Assembly (NCBI GenBank): GCA_964409685.1
Contig: CAYPEJ010000007.1
Location: 92,535 to 156,534, forward strand
Source of the DNA: Clostridium_AI sp964409685
GTDB taxonomy: Bacteria > Bacillota > Clostridia > Lachnospirales > Lachnospiraceae
Length of the DNA: 64,000 bases
Direction of reading: 5' to 3'
Shown: in pieces, positions 62,193 through 64,000 of the stretch
Position numbering within the stretch: position 1 is the first letter of the stretch
Layout of the letters: every line of letters begins with the position of its first letter
Notes under the pieces: generated by a model
What the model saw: only the letters and a program-made list of their open reading frames with translations
Database searches by the model: none
What the model was told of the DNA's origin: nothing
Translations under genes and position numbers: made by a program

Positions 62193-63035
62193 ATGAGAGT
62201 AGTGAATGCAAAAGAAATTACAAAAAACATTAAAGAAATGTGTATTGAAGCAAATCTTATATTATCAAATGATGTGAAGAATGCTATACACCGTGCAGCA
62301 GAAACAGAAAATTCTCAACTCGGAAAACAAATCATTTCCACACTAGTTGAAAATATGGATATTGCAGAACAGGATCAAATACCAATTTGTCAAGATACCG
62401 GTATGACAGTCGTTTTCGTAAAGATTGGACAAGATGTACATATAGAAGGTGACTATCTTGAAGATGCAATTAATGAAGGAATTAGACAAGGATATCAAGA
62501 AGGATATTTAAGAAAATCAGTTGTAAAAGATCCAATTGAACGAATTAATACAAAAGACAATACACCAGGAGTAATTCACTACGAAATTATTAAAGGAGAT
62601 TCAATTGAAATAACAGTAGCACCAAAAGGATTTGGTAGTGAAAATATGAGTCGTGTATGTATGCTCAAACCAGCAGATGGTATTGAAGGTGTAAAAAATG
62701 CAGTAATTGAAACTGTAAAGATGGCAGGGCCAAATGCATGTCCACCAATGGTAGTAGGCGTAGGTATAGGTGGAACGTTCGAAAAATGTGCAATTTTAGC
62801 TAAGAAAGCATTAACAAGGAACTTAGAAACTCCGTCTACAATACCATACGTTAGAGAATTAGAAAAAGAATTATTAGATAAAATAAATAGCTTAGATATA
62901 GGACCAGCAGGTTTAGGAGGCAGAACAACTGCGCTGGGGGTAAATATAGAAACATACCCAACACACATAGCAGGTCTTCCTGTTGCAATCAATATATGTT
63001 GCCATGTTAACAGACATATTACTAGGGTTATATAA
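62193..63035 (+). CDS. Class I fumarate hydratase, alpha subunit
   Basis: A 280-residue subunit of the two-part iron-sulfur hydratase that interconverts fumarate and malate (or acts on tartrate). Cys in ICQDTGMTVVFV and GPNACPPMVVGVGIGGTFEKC are the 4Fe-4S ligand sites. Ribosome site AGGAAGG. With PEP carboxykinase it fits a malate-fumarate branch. Tartrate specificity cannot be excluded. Confidence 0.93.
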   Translation: MRVVNAKEITKNIKEMCIEANLILSNDVKNAIHRAAETENSQLGKQIISTLVENMDIAEQDQIPICQDTGMTVVFVKIGQDVHIEGDYLEDAINEGIRQGYQEGYLRKSVVKDPIERINTKDNTPGVIHYEIIKGDSIEITVAPKGFGSENMSRVCMLKPADGIEGVKNAVIETVKMAGPNACPPMVVGVGIGGTFEKCAILAKKALTRNLETPSTIPYVRELEKELLDKINSLDIGPAGLGGRTTALGVNIETYPTHIAGLPVAINICCHVNRHITRVI

Positions 63036-63053
63036 AAGAAAGAGGAGAGTACA

Positions 63054-63578
63054 ATGCAAAAAAATATAACAACACCATTAACAGATGAAGTAATAAATCA
63101 GTTAAATGCAGGGGATTTTGTATATATATCTGGAACAATTTATACTGCAAGAGATGCAGCCCACGAAAGATTATACAACGCAATTAACAATGGAGAAGCA
63201 ATTCCTTTTGATTTAAAAAATAACATCGTATACTATCTAGGTCCAACCCCAGCAAAACCAGGTCAAGTTATTGGTTCAGCAGGACCAACAACAAGTAGTA
63301 GAATGGATAAATACACACCACTTTTACTAAACAATGGCTTAAAGGGCATGATTGGAAAAGGAAAACGAAGCAATGATGTAATTAAATCAATGAAGGAAAA
63401 TAACTCAGTTTACTTTGCAGCTATAGGTGGAGCAGGAGCATTACTATCAAAATGTATTACAGAATCCCAAGTAATTGCTTATGATGATTTAGGAACAGAG
63501 GCAGTTAGAAAACTAACTGTAGAGAACTTACCTGTCATAGTAGTTATTGATAGCAAGGGAAATAATCTATATAAATAG
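63054..63578 (+). CDS. Class I fumarate hydratase, beta subunit
   Basis: A 174-residue swivelling-domain subunit that pairs with the alpha subunit 18 bases upstream. GSAGPTTSSRMDKYTP is the conserved signature, and GGAGALLSKCI follows. Together they equal the two halves of single-chain class I fumarases. Confidence 0.93.
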   Translation: MQKNITTPLTDEVINQLNAGDFVYISGTIYTARDAAHERLYNAINNGEAIPFDLKNNIVYYLGPTPAKPGQVIGSAGPTTSSRMDKYTPLLLNNGLKGMIGKGKRSNDVIKSMKENNSVYFAAIGGAGALLSKCITESQVIAYDDLGTEAVRKLTVENLPVIVVIDSKGNNLYK

Positions 63579-63648
63579 TATATATTAATCTATATTTATA
63601 TGCGTAAAACTGGAGATTAGAACTTTTGAAAAAAGTTTTAAAAAAGTG

Positions 63649-63677
63649 TTGACACACAAAATGTCATCTGCTATAAT
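63649..63677 (+). promoter_or_regulatory. Consensus promoter of tRNA-Ser
   Basis: Perfect TTGACA (63649-63654), 17-base spacer, perfect TATAAT (63672-63677), with an A/T-rich UP-like element upstream. Confidence 0.92.
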
Positions 63678-63729
63678 AGGTCTTGCGTTTGACGCATTAA
63701 CTTAATAAACATGCAAGTTCAGTTTATTC

Positions 63730-63817
63730 GGAGAAGTACTCAAGTGGCTGAAGAGGTGCCCCTGCTAAGGGTATAGGTCGTTCACGCGGCGCGAGGGTTC
63801 AAATCCCTCCTTCTCCG
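63730..63817 (+). tRNA. tRNA-Ser (anticodon GCU)
   Basis: Acceptor arms GGAGAAG/CTTCTCC, D-arm with GTGGCTGAAGAGG, anticodon loop CTGCTAA (anticodon GCT), a long class II variable arm, and T-arm GAGGG-TTCAAAT-CCCTC. 88 bases with discriminator G. CCA not encoded. Confidence 0.95.
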
Positions 63818-63877
63818 TTATTATTTTGCTCAAAATTATAAAATAAAAAAGTTTTGAAAAAAATAATAAAAAAGATG

Positions 63878-63906
63878 TTGACAAACAAAAAAACATCTGT
63901 TAAAAT
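63878..63906 (+). promoter_or_regulatory. Strong promoter, probably of an rRNA operon
   Basis: TTGACA (63878-63883), 17-base spacer, TAAAAT (63901-63906), preceded by an A-rich UP-like stretch. The flank resembles that of the tRNA-Ser promoter (both have AAAAAAG-(T/A)TGTTGACA and an ACATCTG/TCATCTG spacer end). Confidence 0.85.
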
Positions 63907-63912
63907 AACTAA

Positions 63913-64000
63913 GCGCTTGAGATAAGCGAAGAAAATTGATAATTAAATAGTGAAACAACCTTGAAAATTCAGAGAATAAATTCGTATAAAACTTCGGTTT
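63913..64000 (+). other. Probable rRNA operon leader
   Basis: About 90 bases after the strong promoter without coding capacity. Its sequence (AACCTTGAAAATTCAGAG and the end region) looks like a Clostridial rRNA leader preceding 16S. The 16S gene itself is beyond the right edge, so this is inference. Confidence 0.6.

Noticed and set aside
1..64000. CRISPR arrays, insertion sequences, prophage genes
   Set aside because: I looked for spaced direct repeats, transposase motifs and phage structural genes and saw none; gene content is almost all chromosomal core plus one carbohydrate locus.

Overview
The window looks like the replication-origin region of a low-GC, endospore-forming Firmicute, most likely a plant-polysaccharide-fermenting Lachnospiraceae (Lachnoclostridium phytofermentans-like). 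This rests on the rnpA-rpmH-dnaA-dnaN-recF-gyrB-gyrA order, spore genes (spmA, spmB, an AbrB-type regulator), DUF3881 and DUF4446 proteins, and a mannan-type GH130/epimerase locus. The species call is inference. Nearly all genes left of dnaA read on the minus strand and those right of it on the plus strand, as expected for two replication arms leaving an origin at about 53.0-55.2 kb.

Layout. 0-3.6 kb: end of a DUF885 hydrolase, ATP-type PEP carboxykinase, a MarR regulator with a self-operator, and an unknown 81-aa protein. 3.9-9.6 kb: ACT-domain protein, phenylacetate-CoA ligase and indolepyruvate:ferredoxin oxidoreductase (iorAB) in one operon, then a sodium:solute symporter. 9.8-12.7 kb: a membrane-anchored GDPD phosphodiesterase and a NatAB-type ABC exporter. 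12.8-13.3 kb: a predicted small RNA and operator-like palindromes. 13.3-22.5 kb: spmAB, abrB, then rsmI, a trmN6-like gene, ricT, holB, yaaR, a guanylate-kinase-like gene, a yaaO-like decarboxylase and nfo, closely matching the Bacillus yaaO-abrB block. 22.5-24 kb: an unknown nuclease-like/winged-helix protein, an unannotated type I toxin-antitoxin-like cassette and tRNA-Arg(CCU).

24-39.8 kb: DUF3881 protein, a phosphohexomutase and a beta-mannooligosaccharide locus. It holds a binding protein, two permeases, two GH130 phosphorylases, cellobiose 2-epimerase, an SGNH acetylesterase, LacI and AraC regulators and a GH36 alpha-galactosidase. Together these would import acetylated and galactosylated manno-oligosaccharides, strip side groups, epimerise mannobiose to mannosylglucose and cleave it phosphorolytically to mannose-1-phosphate and glucose. 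No mannanase and no transporter ATPase are in view.

40-53 kb: HD-GYP protein, DUF4446, parB, parA with two parS sites, a soluble kinase/response-regulator pair, an alpha/beta-hydrolase-fold protein that seems to lack two catalytic residues, rsmG, mnmG, mnmE, jag, yidC, yidD, rnpA and rpmH. 53-64 kb: origin, dnaA, dnaN, an S4-domain gene, recF, gyrB, gyrA, a two-subunit class I fumarase, tRNA-Ser(GCU), and a strong promoter with leader that probably begins an rRNA operon just past the window.

The most novel-looking items are the 31-codon holin-like toxin with a convergent antisense RNA (23.39-23.68 kb), the orphan small RNA at 12.8 kb, the parS embedded in a 38-bp perfect palindrome, and the hydrolase-fold protein with a degenerate triad. 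No insertion sequence, prophage or CRISPR array was seen.
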